DNA of 64,000 nt from the NCBI GenBank assembly GCA_958299035.1, contig CATQJL010000001.1, positions 104,355,661-104,419,660 of the forward strand. The letters run 5' to 3'. The stretch is from Cylicocyclus nassatus. Its lineage: Eukaryota; Nematoda; Chromadorea; Rhabditida; Strongylidae. A program made the position numbers and the translations under genes. Of this stretch, positions 19,484 through 31,298 are shown piece by piece (within the stretch, counting starts at the first letter, position 1; each line of letters opens with the position of its first letter). Under the pieces are notes generated by a model. It saw only the letters and a list, made by a program, of their open reading frames with translations. It was not told the DNA's origin and searched no databases.

Positions 19484-21944
19484 TTCTTTTGTATTCTTTT
19501 TCAAAAGTGGTTAGTTCAAGGCTTAAGAAAAAAGTGTGCTTGGGATTCTACGTACTGATAATGGTACAATCATCACGGCTGATGCAGAAAAAGCGAAATG
19601 CTTGGCTAATGTTTTTGAGAATACATTTCAGAATGAAAGCGGGAAAAACGGTTGTTACGGTTACGACAAATTTTAGTACCATGAGTGAAGGGGTGTGGTT
19701 CTACAGAGAAGAAATTTACAAACTTTTGATGAAGTGGCCTAAGTCCACCTCTTTGACTCCCGTTTTCCTTCCACTCCAATTTATTAAGTCAGTAGCGGAT
19801 ATTATTTCTGGTCCTTTGGAATACATTTTCAATTTGAGCATGATGAGAGCTCAAGTTCCTGAGAGGTGGAGAACGTCTTTTGTTTCGCCAATTCCCAAAA
19901 GAAAGCCCCATACTTGTCCAAAAAACCTCAGACCGATTAGTGTTACTTCAATATTCGTGCGTTTGTTTGAAAAATTCTTAAGAAAAGAATAGTGAAGCAT
20001 TTGGAGGATAACAATATTGTTGACTCTGCGCAGCATGGTTTCCAGAAAGGCAGGTCTACCACTATGATATGCTCCATTCTCTCAATAAATGGACGCTGCA
20101 CTTAGGGCCGCATGCACTATTATCCCCGCGGGGAGGGGATCGCAGCTTAAAAGAAAGCTTTATATTTCGAAACTCCAGATACCTGGATTTCACATTGTGT
20201 ACCTGTCCGTAAGTATTCCTACTACCCTTCACTATGAACATGTTGAAGAGGAGCGAGAAGCTGTACGAACCGCATTTTCCAGCTTTTGTATGATCCCTGC
20301 TGATCCCCGGCGCTTTTCTTTAAAGTCATTTTTCTTTCTGCGAAGTTAACAAATAACCTCCAAAGTTGTGCAGATTATCTAACCCGACAGTGCTAAGCAT
20401 GTTGCTGATAAGCACAAATGATGTTTTGAAGTCATGAAATTTTCAATGGTCCATAGGTCGAAATTTGAGGTTTACCGAAAAAATCGACTTTTCAAAAACT
20501 CATTTGTTCTCATCAGCAACATGCTTAGCACTGTTGTGTTAGATGTTCAGTACAAGTTTGGAAGGTTTTCGTTAACTTCGGAGAAAGAAAAATGACTTTA
20601 AAGAAAAGAGCCAGGGATCACAGGGATCACACAAAAGCTGGAAAATGCGGTTCGTACAGCTTCTCGCTCCTCTTCAACATATTCATAGTGAAGGGTAGTA
20701 GGAATACTTACGGATAGGTACACAAGGTGAAATCCAGGTATTTAGAGTTTCGAAATATAAAGCTGTCTTTCAAGCTGCGATCCCCTCCCTGCGGGGATAA
20801 TAGTGCATGCGGCCCTTAGAAAGCGGATTGAGTAGGGATGTTATTTACCTAGATTTTGCTAAGGCATTTGATAAAGTCTCCCACAGTAAACTCTTACAAA
20901 AGCTTGAAGCTGTGGGTGTACATCCACGGATTGTTGTTTGGATAAGAGCCTTTCTGACTGACAGAACCTTTTCAGTACGAATAAACAACTCATTCTCCAG
21001 ACCTAGAAAAATGAATAGTGGAGTACCGCAGGGGGGTGTTCTCTCACCGATTTGATTAACAATTACACGTATGATCTTCCCCTTATACCAATTTCTTATG
21101 GGGTGTGTTGCACTGCTTTTGTTCTGAAGGCTTATACTTGAATACGGTACTGTCATCTACAGCCCTCATTTGCTCAAAACAGTCGATTGCCTTGAGAAGG
21201 TTCAGAATAGTTTCACGCGAAAACTCCTTATCAGAAGTATTGGGTTGGTATATGACCAGATCCTTGATAGAAGGACGCGTAATCTAAATTTCAAACTTCC
21301 GACATTAGCCCACAGAAGGCGTACGTTTGATTTGATCACGGCACATAAAACCATGTTCGGAGAATGTAGACTGAATGTTAATGACTATTTTCCTATCAGA
21401 ATGTCTAACACATGAGGTGGACATATGAAACTAGTGATACCAAAAGCAAAGTCCAAAATCAGAGCAAATTTTTTTACTTGCCGAGTTTTATCCGATCTTG
21501 ACTACCCTATTTTCAAGTGTATAAGCCGCGGGGTGGTCCTAGCTTACATCGACCAGTCCGAATACATCAAAGGACCTCGCAACCGAAGGACCCTACACTA
21601 TGCTGCGTATTGCCTGAATAAAACGTGCGGTATACGAATCGCTTCTCGAAACACAATGAAGCGGCTGAGCAGCTCGTGGGAAAATTTGGAAAAGTGCGGC
21701 TTATACACCTGAAATTAAGGTATATGGTAAAAAACGGAATTTTGACGGTTAAGCTATCTACCTTCAAAACAAACATCAAGAGCTACTTACAATCAAAAAG
21801 CTGCGTTTGGTCTTTCATACCTCAGGCTGGTCTTTTTTCTTCACATCGTTGTTACGCGTTGTTTTTTTTTGTTTTTTGTGTTTTTTTTTTGTTTTTGTTG
21901 TTCGATTTTTGCAAATAGGGGTAACAATAAATAAATAAATAAAT
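19484..21944 (+). pseudogene. CR1-like LINE relic (reverse transcriptase, 3' end)
   Basis: A degenerate non-LTR retrotransposon copies RNA into the genome by target-primed reverse transcription; this copy is dead. Visible in order: linker ending IITADAEKAKCLANVF (about 19550-19610), finger block NLRPISVTSIFVRLFEK (about 19925), QHGFQKGRST (about 20030), palm motif YLDFAKAFDKVSH (20848-20886), and SGVPQGGVLSPI (21021-21056). The FxDD catalytic box is missing: the frame jumps after SPI to ILEYGTVIYSP (21135). The C-terminal part is broken by roughly 190 bp of unrelated sequence near 21510-21700. It ends with an (AATA)n tail. Several frameshifts and stops occur. The 5' part is lost at the N gap, and 20105-20815 is a later insertion. 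Confidence 0.88.
20105..20815. mobile_element. PIF/Harbinger-like fold-back MITE inside the LINE
   Basis: Terminal inverted repeat GGGCCGCATGCACTATTATC runs into CCCCGCGGGGAGGGGAT. TTA is duplicated on both sides (20102-20104 and 20816-20818). The 3-bp TTA duplication fits PIF/Harbinger. A second inner fold-back involves 20390-20430 and 20500-20540. It interrupts the reverse transcriptase between the QHGF and palm motifs. 28983-29714 belongs to the same family. Confidence 0.85.
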
Positions 21945-24565
21945 GTGCTGTTTGTCTACATGTTGAAATCAAATATTGCATTCCTGATCGTGCTGATTGA
22001 CTTCAGATTGCAGAACGAGCTTTTTTTTAGTTGCTCCTGTTTCACTACACAACGGTGCTAGCAAGCACACGATTTTTTGGTGCTTTCCCCTTGTTCGGAC
22101 CCATTTTTCTTCAAAATGTTCTCATAAAATATGTGCTTAAGCTTCATGTGAAGCCGGAACCAAGTGTGGTATAAGGAGAGAAGCAAAAAAAAATTTTTTT
22201 TTTTTCGAAAAAGGATCTGAGTAACGAAAAAGTACATTTTTTTTCAATAGAAACTTGCCATGGGTAGGCATGCCCCACAACAACAAGAGCTGATTATCTT
22301 ATGGAATGTGGCAAAAGTCTCGCGATTAACACTCCGGTACATATTCGCATAAGTTGAAAGGCATGCAGACGGTGACTTTTGCGCATGTTTATTTGTATAG
22401 GTTTGCAGGTCTTTCAACTGATGTGTTCGCCTTTCAGGAGCTGCATATATATTTGAGAATGAGAAGTCGCATCTCTGCTAGTCTATCTAACAGTGAAAAA
22501 GTTTGTTGGCTAGCGAAGAGAACAAGAAGACAAATGCCCACGAGTAAAGAGATCCTATTAATTTATTTTTTCGATGAGTTGTTTTTATCCTAGCTTTTAT
22601 CATCTGTGCAAGTAAACCTCGACTAAAGCAGAAACTTTCTATTGTATTTTTGGAATAATTTGAACTTTTTTCAATCATTATGATTCCTCTCAAAGCACTT
22701 ACGTCAATGAATAAGACTAAAAAAGTTGCTTCTTCTTAGTAATATTGAAGTGTGCCAGAATTTGATGGTCTTATATTCCTATCAAGTAGTTCACACCACT
22801 CTGTAATTTTTTGTACTTATGTTGGACTTTCTTGATATTGACTAGCGATGGCGAAAACGGATGACATAACGCTATCGCACGGGGCTCGTCGGTTTCTCTT
22901 TCTCTCAAAATAAACAATCGATAGCCGCTTTCGCGTAATTTGCTTCCTTTTGCTCAGCTCCATTCATATTCAAACCGCTTCGCTAGATTTGACGCAAATT
23001 TATCAGAAAAGTGCACCTTTTCATACTTTCTTGCAATGGAAACACTCCGTGGTCATGCGGTCAACAACCAGCGCTTTTTTCACCGATATAATGTCATCAT
23101 TTTTCGCTGCTGAACCAATATAAAGCTTGTTAATTTCACGTTCCTAGGCCATCCATTCAACTCTTTAGACATCAACGTTCTCGACCCTACATTCTCAAAT
23201 ATACGAGGCTCTGCGCATTTTCTACATAATAAACCTGCCGGTCTGGAATTCGTAATGAGTCCCAGTTTTGACGCATCGTCCCGTTAAAAATGCCAATGTC
23301 CTTGCTTTTATGATCACAGTGAACAATAAATTTCCACGAAATTTCTGCACAGTCTTAGTACCGTTCAAACAACTGTTTCAAACATTTTTATGGAATGTGA
23401 ATGTGTTTGTCGACTGGTACAGATTTTCCATTGCTCGTGCATCTCTCGCAATCTGAATTATTAGCCCGTTGCATAGGTTTTGCAACGAAAATAATAAAGT
23501 TCGTTTCAAAAATGTTTTGAAAACATACTAAATTATATGATACACTAATTTCAACGAATAAAAAACCTTGCATTTTAACGTACGTAACAATTTACCTAGT
23601 GGAGTTCAATTAGAATAGGTTCAAAAGGTTGAATTGCAGAATTGAAAGTCATAATCGTTCAGAAAGACATCGGATGATCACGAATTTTGCTTAATGAAAT
23701 ATCAGGTCTGGGAAACAAAATCTAAAATTAGATTCAAAGAAAAACCATTTTATGACTGTCTTTCTCAATCAGTTCTATCGATTCTATTGCTAATAAAGAA
23801 TTTTGATTCAAGCATGCATGAAAAACGGAAGCTTCCTCCTTCTATTATATAATAAGACGATTTCATTGAAGTTGTAGGAAATCACAAAAAAAGTTTTATT
23901 GTTAAATTTATGCATTACAGTTCTTCTGCCACTTCCAAGCATGTCCAGTTTCATTCTAAAAATTTCTTTTGTGAATAACCTTATCCAGTTTCATTCTAAA
24001 AATTTCTTTTGTGAGTAACCTTATCCTTTAAAATGCAATAAAGGTTTCGGATGGAGTAGGAAGGGAAGGGTTGGTGACCATTATGCACATACCAATACCT
24101 ATCAATGCCATACCATGCCATACCATACCGATACCAACACCTATGCCAATGCGTGACCAACATATACCGATATGGTTATGTGACCAACATTAATCGGTTT
24201 GGGTTTTCAAATAATTGAAGCTAATTTATTTCTCAGCTGGTTTGTAAGATCTGTCGATTTTACGAGAAGGATACGCACCAAAGGAAAAATTTGCAGTCTA
24301 CATACATAATAAACGTTCCATGAATTCTCAAAAACACGTGCACGACATAACAGATGTGCGTGCTGCTGTCTCTACAAATATCTCTGACATGAAAAAAGGC
24401 TAGGGATTAGTTGAATGAAAGAATTCGAGGCACTTCTGTTTCTGTCATCAAATTGCTATTATTTTCTATGTGACAAATATCATGTTAATGAAAGCAATGA
24501 GCTTCTTTTCTTTCTTCGCCCTCATCTATTCTCTTGCAAACCTTTTGATTTTTCTAGTGACAGCG
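21945..24565. other. Central spacer without recognised gene
   Basis: AT-rich sequence found only between the palindrome arms. It holds T-runs near 21860 and 22190, an almost exact tandem duplication of about 41 bp at 23945-24027 (CCAGTTTCATTCTAAAAATT), and CATACC/GATACC degenerate repeats at 24071-24185. Short open frames show no recognisable motif. Confidence 0.6.
23945..24027. repeat. Two tandem copies of an approximately 41-bp unit
   Basis: CCAGTTTCATTCTAAAAATT with its following 20 bases occurs twice in succession with a single difference (gaataacc against gagtaacc). Confidence 0.85.
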
Positions 24566-25218
24566 GTAATTGTGGCTCAGCATGAATGGTCAACTGAACT
24601 CGATTCAGCATAATAACCAGACATGATGACTTCGGAATTCCAATCCTATAATTTGTTGTATTCCAAACATAGAATTCCACTGATCAAATGGGGATTCAAA
24701 CAGTCGGGGGTTTGTGTACAAATGCAGATTCAAGAAAAGTGAGGGTCGGAAAAAATTTTTGGGGTAAGGCGGCAGCGAAAATGCCTCTCCACTGAAGCAG
24801 GGTGGCGTGAGTTGCACAATTCGGAATATTACTACCGTAAATAGTCGATCGTTTCGATGAAGAATCCTTGAAGATTTTTAAGAGTTTGGTTTTGTAGATT
24901 ACATACAGAATTAGAATATATTTATGTTGAATATATGCGATATCTCTATATATATAAAGCAGGAAATCTGTGAGTTTGTGTGTTTGTGCACATTCGGGTG
25001 CAGGTTGTGCAGGATGTGCAGGGTGTGCAGGGTGGCAGGGAGTAAGTGAACATGCTGATTTGAATACATTATTGACAGGACCGGGCGGAGCCGGATTTGC
25101 CAGCTCGTATGTTTATGAAACTAAAAATCGGAACTGTTGATCACAATTTCGGCCATCCTGTAGCAAAAATAATTGTGAAGCTATCGAACGGATTGCATTC
25201 ACATGTACCCTTTGATTC

Positions 25219-25366
25219 AACTGGCTTGGAGGCTAGAAGGCGAGGCTTTGTGACCTAATTAAGGCTAGATGACGATCAGAGAGCACGCTCGCGGGGCGCT
25301 GTCTGCGTCGCGGGCGCGAGCGACCTTAATTAGATCACAAAGCCCCGCCTTCCAGCCAAGCCAGTT
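25219..25366. mobile_element. MITE shared by both arms (right copy)
   Basis: Orthologue of 17701-17852 in inverted orientation, with the same AACTGGCTTGG ends and GC-rich core. Confidence 0.75.
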
Positions 25367-27292
25367 ACACCAAAGGTTAACACCCTATTTTCATGACATT
25401 TTAGACATACAAAAGTGCTTTGATAACGAACTGAGAACAAACACTCTTTGATAAAAAAAAAACAACTTTTTGGGTCCCTTAACTGCTTGCCTTGTAGAAT
25501 TTCCAGAAAAATTGTGGCTAGTTGGAGAATTGCGTGATATTTGATAACATCGAACGCCGAGGAATTTTCAGAATTTCGGGCTCCGAAGCTCACTCACCAT
25601 TCCACATTGATTTTAGAAATGAGTTCTCGTTTTGAAATGTTAACCTAGATTTTGCATACAGTCATGCGCATGTGTAGAAAGAATTGACATTTACATTTTA
25701 TTTGCATCTTCACCAGCGGGAAAAATCATAAGAAAGAGAAGGATAAGCTGCATCAAATTATAAAATAGCCTAGTGATCAATATTCCGTGAAGCTCAAATA
25801 GACCAAATATGGAATTGCGCAATAAATTACTCCTAGTATTTCTAAAAAATCACTTGAAGAGGTACAAAAACGAGTTGCGTAGCAAAATATCTAGATACTC
25901 TATCGAATGTCACCAAATCTTAAGTCCTAGAATGTGGAAAAGTTCTGAAAGTCAGCTGCTTTGACTTGGCAGGAACAATGTAGGTAGATTTCGGCGAATA
26001 TTCGATCCAACATTACGGTCATGTATTTTGAAACATAATCACTGCAATGTATATACCCGCATCATGTCATAGCCGGTGAGCATATTAAGTGAAAATGAAG
26101 AAAATAAACGACCTTATTCCCTTGGCCTCGCCTGCAGCAGCAGCCCGTGCTTTTTCTGGTTTGCATGCGGACTTGTATAACTAGATTTACTTCTGCTAAT
26201 GAAAGGAGCAACGACCGATGGGTGTTAGTTTTTCTTCTCGGGGGTCAGTCCGTTGAAACTTTCAGTAATGTGCAACTGCAGAATGAGGGATATTTTCAAG
26301 TTTTGGCTATGGAGCGCGTTAAGCCTGTGTGTTTGTCTTCCTCAAAGTTTCCGCTTTTTTGTTTTTGCTTGTTAAGAAAGTGAGTGTCTCGGTTCATATA
26401 GTCGCACAGTTGTTCTTCTCTAGTTGATTTGAACAAATTGCGAAATTGGATGGGTTCCTGTTGTGCCTATCGACTTTTGCGGCAATGACGAAATGTAAAA
26501 CCCTTACCATTAGATAGATCAGAACTTCATTTAATGGGCTTAAAGGTAGTCAACTCAACTGCACCATAATTTTTATAATTTCGTTTGATTGTGCAGGATT
26601 CCTCTTATGAAGAGATATAAAATATAATCGAAAGTTCAAGACGTTCCTCACTCTTTTTGCGACCAGCATATGCTTTATTCGCAAAGTTGCTCTCGGCTTA
26701 TATAATCTCTTCCTGCATGTCTCTAGTAATTATTAAGTTTTGGTCATACAAATCTGCCAAGATAAGACTGCTTCTCGCAGTATCATCTTTTTAAACATCT
26801 ATGAACTATACTGGTAAAACGGTAGAAAAACAGTCATTTAGCGCCCAATCTGACCATGTAATTTCATGAACTAAGGTGCAGATTCAGAGCATGGCCACAC
26901 AACCACAACAAGTTTGGGAGACGTAGACGTCCTTGCCTAGGTGCATAGAACCTGTCCATCAGCTGATTGCCTCCTAGCTTTTCCTTCTATAACATGCCAC
27001 TAAGAAAAAACGAAGTATCCGGTCAGAATTTGCTTATGTTTCATCTCATTCTCAGTTCTTCATCGCTAGCTCATCAGGATTTGTAGGAAATGTAAACATT
27101 CGTCGTTGCGCAGCTGCATTTGTTTTTCTGCTGGTCACGCAAGCTTTTCTTTTTCATCATTCCTCGGTCCTTATCTTGCGAGACCTTTTGAGAATGTTTT
27201 CGAATACAGCTGTCATCCTTCGTCTGTACCCTCATGAAACAAGGTCTTTGGTTCGCTTTTTATATAGATGATGGTAACGAATGTGAAACGAT

Positions 27293-27298
27293 TTTCAG
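27293..27298 (+). promoter_or_regulatory. Likely spliced-leader acceptor, right GCLM
   Basis: TTTTCAG ends 9 nt before the ATG at 27308, matching the signal of the left copy. Trans-splicing is inferred. Confidence 0.5.
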
Positions 27299-27307
27299 GG
27301 TACTGCC

Positions 27308-30300
27308 ATGTCGCCAATTTTGCCGCAGAGCTCATTCACTGTACATACGGGAAACTTGAACAATTACTTGGAGGTAAGCATAATTACCAGCTAGTTGTTG
27401 TCCTGCTTTTTATGGCAGTTTCTAATGTTTTTATTTTTTGAGTAAATTTCTTATCCTGTTTTAATTTTTCTGGGCGAATATTTTTCTATCTACTTTAGCC
27501 TCCCGTTTTTTAATAGAATTTATCAAGATGTCCTGGATTCTTGTTACTTTGATTTTTGCTGATTAGAAATGTAAGACCTTGAAAATAGCTACAAGATTTG
27601 AAGAGCTGCGCATCTTATTCACTTGCGAATCAAACAAAAATGTGCTCAGTTTAAAAAATATTCTAGTGCAAGCAATGTCAAGGTGAGGAATCGATAAAAT
27701 CTGAAGTCTTGATAGCGTTTGCTCCTTCTCATGCGAACAGATAAAACTTCAATTTTTGACGTATCTTCAGTGAAAAATCAATCGTTGTGAGGATAGCCAT
27801 ACCAAACTGTGCGTGGCAACTTAAGGGAACGGCCATAGGTTGCCGACAACGGTTGCCGAGGTTGTGGGGTTGCCGAGGTTGCCGGCGTTGCAGTCGTTGT
27901 AAGACCTCATGATAACTTCCATGTTTCGCGAGCTCTCTAAACTGTCTCTGACCCCGGCAACGCCGGCAACACCAACAACTTCGGCAGCGCCACCAACCTC
28001 GGCAACCATTGCCGGCAACCTGTGACCGTTCCCTAGGCCAACCTCTAAGAAAAACTAGTCTGTTTGTTTTGTTCCGTTTGATTCGAACAATTTAGCTAGT
28101 CACTCGCCGGCACAAAAATTCGTCTGCTGAGATATGTGCGGCCTTCAAGCTTCTCGCTGCAAAGAAGACGGTTTTTCGGAAGGCAGGAAACGTCTTTTCC
28201 CCCACTACGGAGAATTTACAGCATCCAGAGATTGATGTGAAAACATCGCTAAAGGTGAGATATCAGTGATCTCCAATGTTTTCAAACTTTTCCTGCTCAG
28301 GTTTGTCTAGCAAAATTCTGTGCAGACGACATACGGGAAGCAGTTCGTGTCACTTTGGAAACCTTACAACTAGGGACTCTTTCTCAACTTATCATTTCGT
28401 TCCCTTATGACGAGTCAGTGGTACGTCTTTGTCTTTTTTTACCTGTTACTTTGTCAATATGCTTTTCATACCCTTTTCCTTTTTTTAAACAACATTTTGT
28501 GAATATTGAATTTGCTACAGAGCGCTTTTATATCATCATTGAGATGTATAGTTTCAAATCATGCCGCAACAAGTTATTCTTTGTCTGGGGAACTTAATGA
28601 ACCTAGTGACGACGTGTTTTAAGTTTTGCACATTCCCGTCTATGACTGGGAAGTAAAAGGGCCCAGTAAAAAAAATATTGAAGCTACTTTGCATGCTATC
28701 TGGTCAGCACTGAAAACATGGCTCTTACTGAGAAATGTAACAAAATGGCGCGCATAAGTTGGAATCAGTCTTCGGCTTTCCAGCATACTTAATGAATTTT
28801 CTAGAGGCCACAACCTTTTGAGTGATGCAGTATCCATAAATCTTCGAAGTCGATCAGGCACGAGCTAGAGGTCATCATAACATCCAAAATGCAAATGCAA
28901 ATTCCGGTTCTCACCTTTGAGCGGCGTACCTTCAAATTGCAAAGCTTTGGGCCCTGGCCAGACTTCCCTCAAAAGCGACCAAGGCCCGTATGCACGTACA
29001 TCCCCGCGGGGAGGGGAGGGGATCTGAGAGGGGAAGCGTCATATCTCGCTAGGCTATGTATCTTTCTTCTTCTTTCTCCGTCTTGCTTTTGAAGGTTCTC
29101 ATACACTGATACTTGCGCATAACGGATGCCAGGTTACTGCCATACAACATTAGATATTCACTATTTTGTCTGATCCCCTGGGAATCCCCAGGGGATCACT
29201 TCACATTTTCAAAGTTATTTATCTTCCTGAAAACTCGATGAAAATGCTCCAAAATCGTACTGAGGATATACGACAGCACTGCTAAACATGTTTATGGTAG
29301 CGATGAGTGAAATTTCAAGATATCAAAATCTTCGATGAACCGCTGCTCGCGAGCCAGGGATTATCGAAAAAATCAAAATCTTCAGATCCCATTTCTTCTG
29401 TCGAAAACATGCCCAGCAGTATCGTAGTATATCTTCAGTTCAATTTTGCAGCGTTTTCATTGATTTTTCAGGAAGAAAAATGACTTTGAAAATGTGAGGT
29501 GATCCCTGGGGATCCCCAGGGGATCGGAAGAAATAGTGAATATTTAATCTTGTACAGCAGTAACCTGGCATCAATAATGCGCAGGTATAAGGGTATGAGA
29601 ACCTTTGTAAGCAAGATAGTGAAGAAGGAAGAAAGATATCTGAAGCAGCGAGATATGGCGCTTCCCCTCTCAGATCCCTTCCCCTCCCCGCGGGGATGTA
29701 CGTGCATACGGACCCAAAAGCGTCCATTTTCTAACCTTTCCTCACTCTCACTCATCTCTCCTCACACGAGAAAGTGAAGAGACCAGAGAAATTTGGGCAC
29801 TTTTGGGCGCTTTTGTGCGAAGTCTGGCCAGGGCCTTAGTGGATTGTCTTCATCATCTTCAAAGTCCGGTACAGATCCCGGTAAAAATCTTGCTTAGGAT
29901 GATGTTGTGAGTAGAGTAGGCGCCATCTGTCTAGTCACCTCACCTTGACTGCTCACAAAGGCACTGACTTCTTATTCGGTAATCCCAAGATAATCTCTTT
30001 CCACTTTTGAAGTGTTTTTTGCCGAAAACTTACCCTGGTCGGCTATAGTCGACTTAACATTCAATGAAATCATGATTCGCTCTTATGGAGCACGCGCGGC
30101 GGGAGGTGATTAGACAAAAGACGCCTACTACACATAAGTTCGCCTGTCTAGTGAGGTTGAAAACATAAACTTTTAGGTTAGAGGAACTACATTATTTTCC
30201 TTGGGTTAGTATAATACTTCAAAGCGCTTACATACATGATGGCATGTAGGACGATGGCTCGCAAGATGAGAAGTATTCTTGCCCATGATAAGTTTTTGAG

Positions 30301-31298
30301 ATTGGCGAGAGTGACTTATCTACAAATCTGTACCTCTTACTGGAGCAAATCGTTTTCCTTTTATTGTGAAAGGCAAAAACCGAAAATGTCGAAAATGTAG
30401 GGCAGATGATAAAAAAATGCAGAATAATTAGAGAAATGCATGGATCTTTTTCAAATTAGTCGATTACCGCTACTATAATTGCACTGTCATCTATCCATGT
30501 CTTATCCAAAGGTTTATGTCAGCCATAACAGCGGACATCTCTCTGGGTCACACCACTCACTGAGAGTAAAACATCGAGAAGTTATAACAATTATATTTGC
30601 TCGTTTTCTGTTAAGATGTATTTTTTGATAAAGAATTATTGAAGGACTTAACAGACGATATCTGGCTCCAGAAAGTGAAGGACATATGGGAGGCAGCAGA
30701 GGACTTAGTGGAAAAGGATATTGTTCATACTATAGGTTAGTTTTCAAGCCAAGTGCTTGCCGTGCAGAATAAGCTTATTGCATCTTGAATTATCACTGCA
30801 ATTCTTCAGCTTTTAAGGAGTGTCTGATCTCGACGTTGATAGGCTGCGATTGTTGTATGATGCTGCGAAGGAACATCCACCAATGATCGATCACTATAGT
30901 ATTGATGGATGTTGTGCGGTAAATTTTTTTATGATCTTTGAATATTTGAGAGATTTTGTGCTGTTCAGGTGCCAGCTGAGTTGGTGGAATATGCTAAAAG
31001 TCATGATATCCAACTCCTCACTCATAATGATCCAAGAAGTCTGTGCCTGAGTGATGAGGTAGCATACCAGTTTAAATAAGAATTTAATGCTGTATCAACT
31101 CAGTTTTTTAGATGTTGGAAGCTACAGATCAAATAACAGGCTCGGGAAAAAATCTATCCACTATGTGGGCTGCAAGGTATAGCCTTCGTGCACTCTTGTT
31201 TTTCCTTACTTGAATTGCAAATCAGGTATACGATATGGATCCGAAGTCGCTCGGTGATGGCAGCAAAAGGATATCTCGTTCACTACAATAGAAACTAG
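27308..31298 (+). CDS. GCLM: Glutamate-cysteine ligase modifier subunit, right copy (8 exons)
   Basis: Same protein and gene plan as the left copy: non-catalytic partner of glutamate-cysteine ligase in glutathione synthesis. Exons: 27308-27373, 28096-28254, 28301-28420, 30616-30735, 30818-30918, 30969-31058, 31112-31176, 31226-31298, all with GT-AG borders. All frames are open. Key blocks are GNLNNYLE, IGVSDLDVDRL, HDIQLLTHNDP and MAAKGYLVHYNRN. Differences from the left copy by eye: exon 8 identical over 73 nt, exons 3 and 5 one change each, exon 6 three silent changes, but exons 2 and 4 about 13-14 changes each, plus a 6-base deletion in exon 2. Most are silent, so both copies have been under protein-level selection. 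The exon 3/4 junction has the same unexplained phase gap. Intron 1 holds a Harbinger-like MITE, and intron 3 an 886-bp nested element. Confidence 0.93.
27825..28033. mobile_element. 209-bp PIF/Harbinger-like MITE in right GCLM intron 1
   Basis: Ends GGGAACGGCC and GGTGACCGTTCCC, followed inward by long runs of GGTTGCCGACAACGGTTGCC-type inverted sequence. It is flanked by TAA on the left and TAG on the right. The left arm has a single TAA at the matching place (about 13675), which shows the 3-bp duplication and the arm-specific insertion. Confidence 0.8.
28950..29835. mobile_element. 886-bp PIF/Harbinger-like element in right GCLM intron 3
   Basis: Ends GGCCCTGGCCAGACTTC and its complement. 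TTA follows on the right (29836-29838) and TTG precedes on the left. The left arm near 12720 has the undisturbed TTTAGTG site. There is no coding sequence. It contains the nested element 28983-29714. Confidence 0.82.
28983..29714. mobile_element. Nested fold-back, ATCCCCGCGGGGAGGGG family
   Basis: Ends GGCCCGTATGCACGTACATC, then CCCCGCGGGGAGGGG and its complement. The same layout and inner motifs as 20105-20815 make it a second member of that family. GGGGATCCCCAGGGGATC palindromic blocks at about 29170 and 29510 lie symmetrically. Confidence 0.75.

Noticed and set aside
18867..19992. Long open frames of 180-342 codons around 19 kb
   Set aside because: They run through the 500-N gap; only the part after 19484 contains real sequence, and it belongs to the LINE.
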